The notes under the pieces are model-generated. The model was given only the letters and a program-made list of their open reading frames with translations, searched no databases and was not told the origin of the DNA. Of a DNA stretch of 8,749 nucleotides, positions 8,601 through 8,749 are shown in pieces; position 1 is the first letter of the stretch; each line of letters begins with the position of its first letter. Source of the stretch: Candidatus Faecalibacterium faecipullorum (lineage in GTDB: Bacteria; Bacillota; Clostridia; Oscillospirales; Ruminococcaceae); NCBI GenBank assembly GCA_019118985.1, contig DWXX01000180.1, forward strand, positions 1 through 8,749, written 5' to 3'. A program made the translations under genes and the position numbers.

Positions 8601-8749
8601 GGCTCTTCCTCATCCAGCAGGGGCACACCCCCCACATCCCGCCGGAAGGTGTGGAAATGGGCATAGGGCAGGCCGCTTTCTGCAAAGAATGCCTGTGCCG
8701 CTGTCAGCACAGCGGGCAGATCCCAGGCGATGAAATCCAGATATCCGTG
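5648..8749 (-). CDS. Giant multidomain immunity-type protein: TPR-like region, SUFU, DUF7832-like and DUF4253 domains (5' end outside window)
   Basis: The frame is open from the right edge for 1033 codons, so the true start lies beyond 8749; the GTG at 8710 is an internal codon candidate only. Residues are numbered from 8749. Residues about 70-225 are helical and TPR-like (WYYRYSVALMYCGRLEEARDYAE, split after SVALMYCG). Residues 240-400 form a segment I cannot name with confidence. Residues about 403-588 match a bacterial suppressor-of-fused domain: FGPVEMVFHELVSPDIHVDI, LITMGMGAHRMNVPP, DTWLGWGHTM, NFYQIIPLYRDELEFKL. Residues about 608-765 (DMDDAAWHLETIR, SHMAIYLRWCMEHDL, AFAWYYYGQ) resemble DUF7832. 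Residues about 778-1033 read as a whole DUF4253 protein, from GFVPVLIKPDETLWECLI to the characteristic end TVWYFWWD. The protein is acidic and cytoplasmic. SUFU is an established immunity superfamily of polymorphic toxin systems; the role of the fusion is inferred. It is the first visible gene of the operon. Confidence 0.85.
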   Translation of the reverse strand, partial: HGYLDFIAWDLPAVLTAAQAFFAESGLPYAHFHTFRRDVGGVPLLDEEEPEPEIHEDTGSLLSAEDIQTLASFDDGVSGYFWKMLHWLEDFIKTGVEERRFSEKQARQDLQIALWYAFACNNIDDYLHYYQAAAWMKDSEQNAAGCGTWYYRYSVALMYCGRLEEARDYAEKGAREEPDYPWIWLQVGKLRAHFGDKTGALEAVKQGLSVVPGDYEFLTLRQEIQAGATLEQMEYHWINPDADQNLQQGLDKDADDKQRAIACIRVDETGLAAFYELFCPEQHDYQKDAPCCDLHYPVQGHPVQVSFRMNEAGLSKMGTDWLQQLKEQLDSGAWLTHTPEGEPEGTLAAVFVEQNRRVSLVYQQPGDNAYFEIFLNPDGTKSDAIWSSRKNSQPEVYTEDEMSTIEQHIGKTFGPVEMVFHELVSPDIHVDICVVPPSEKRDYYTLITMGMGAHRMNVPPELAEYKLERAELAIALPKDWKLTQTDFQDERWYWPVRLLKALARLPIASDTWLGWGHTMDNEEPFAENTKLCAAILISPQGAEKGSEVCTLPGGEEVNFYQIIPLYRDELEFKLAHDADALLDKMYGISFVADPARPDAITRGTLAGSVEPFDMDDAAWHLETIREKRLPVDELCACSHMAIYLRWCMEHDLMSTEFMERYLDTVEKFRADPAGVDLRPFIRDELGGQLFSSLFNDKGAAFAWYYYGQLGAPYYPSDIDDYAIGVIGQERNYSDEIQDEAYLFLPFDEDYYRAMASVIYRRFVNWQRQDFDEGTLEPSAAAKAIMDYLDCECTYFPSMKDDDPIMAAYGYARRDAAHEGFVPVLIKPDETLWECLILNSDPDSDGGKDYAFDPDKVAAYRKKMLAAPVGDGKAVLDALVGQRKAEAEDDGMDWQEEIIGGAAGGYENDRLASYWDPDSEMTVPLILAKIPVKNPWEIFAWLPFGSWNDCPDTPDLMAAAKYWFEQYGAAPAAISHDELECILPSPVPEEKALDTAVELYGFCPDIIDQGPEDATVGALADVLRQSTVWYFWWD

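Noticed and set aside
8708..8710. GTG at 8710 as the true start of the giant gene
   Set aside because: The 13 codons before it remain in frame and read like coding sequence (HGYLDFIAWDLPA), with no ribosome binding site before the GTG, so the gene most likely continues beyond the window.

Overview
The window looks like chromosomal DNA of a GC-rich gut-type Clostridia, most likely of the Oscillospiraceae (Faecalibacterium/Gemmiger/Subdoligranulum type). This is inferred from Gram-positive style ribosome binding sites, a type II fatty acid synthesis cluster paired with a MarR regulator, an AGCS amino acid symporter, and immunity-type domain families common in such genomes. No rRNA, tRNA, CRISPR array, transposase or integrase was seen.

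Left part, plus strand (1-1938): the 3' end of a fatty acid synthesis operon. It holds the C-terminal three quarters of FabF (condensing enzyme, cut by the window edge), FabZ (dehydratase) and a small MarR-family regulator that may control the operon. A perfect 14-bp hairpin closes the operon and also ends the convergent symporter gene.

Centre, minus strand (1944-3453): a 467-residue sodium/alanine-glycine type symporter (AGCS) with its own good sigma-A promoter. The promoter is bracketed by an inverted 8-bp repeat that could be an operator pair.

Right part, minus strand (3496-8749): a tightly packed operon with sampled stretches of lower GC. Its transcription order is: a very large multidomain protein (5' end beyond the window) combining a TPR-like region, a suppressor-of-fused (SUFU) domain, a DUF7832-like domain and a complete DUF4253 domain; a 105-residue helical protein; a 132-residue protein with a TTG start; a 25-codon stub of a barstar-like gene joined by an ATGA overlap; a 259-residue protein of unknown family; and a DUF4261-type gene broken by at least three lesions. 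SUFU and barstar are known immunity superfamilies of bacterial polymorphic toxin systems, and no toxin gene is visible. The simplest reading is an orphan immunity ('poly-immunity') island in which one gene has accumulated several domains while its neighbours decay.

The main new-looking points are the giant fused immunity-type protein, the mixed intact/decayed state of the operon, and the symmetrical sites around the symporter promoter.
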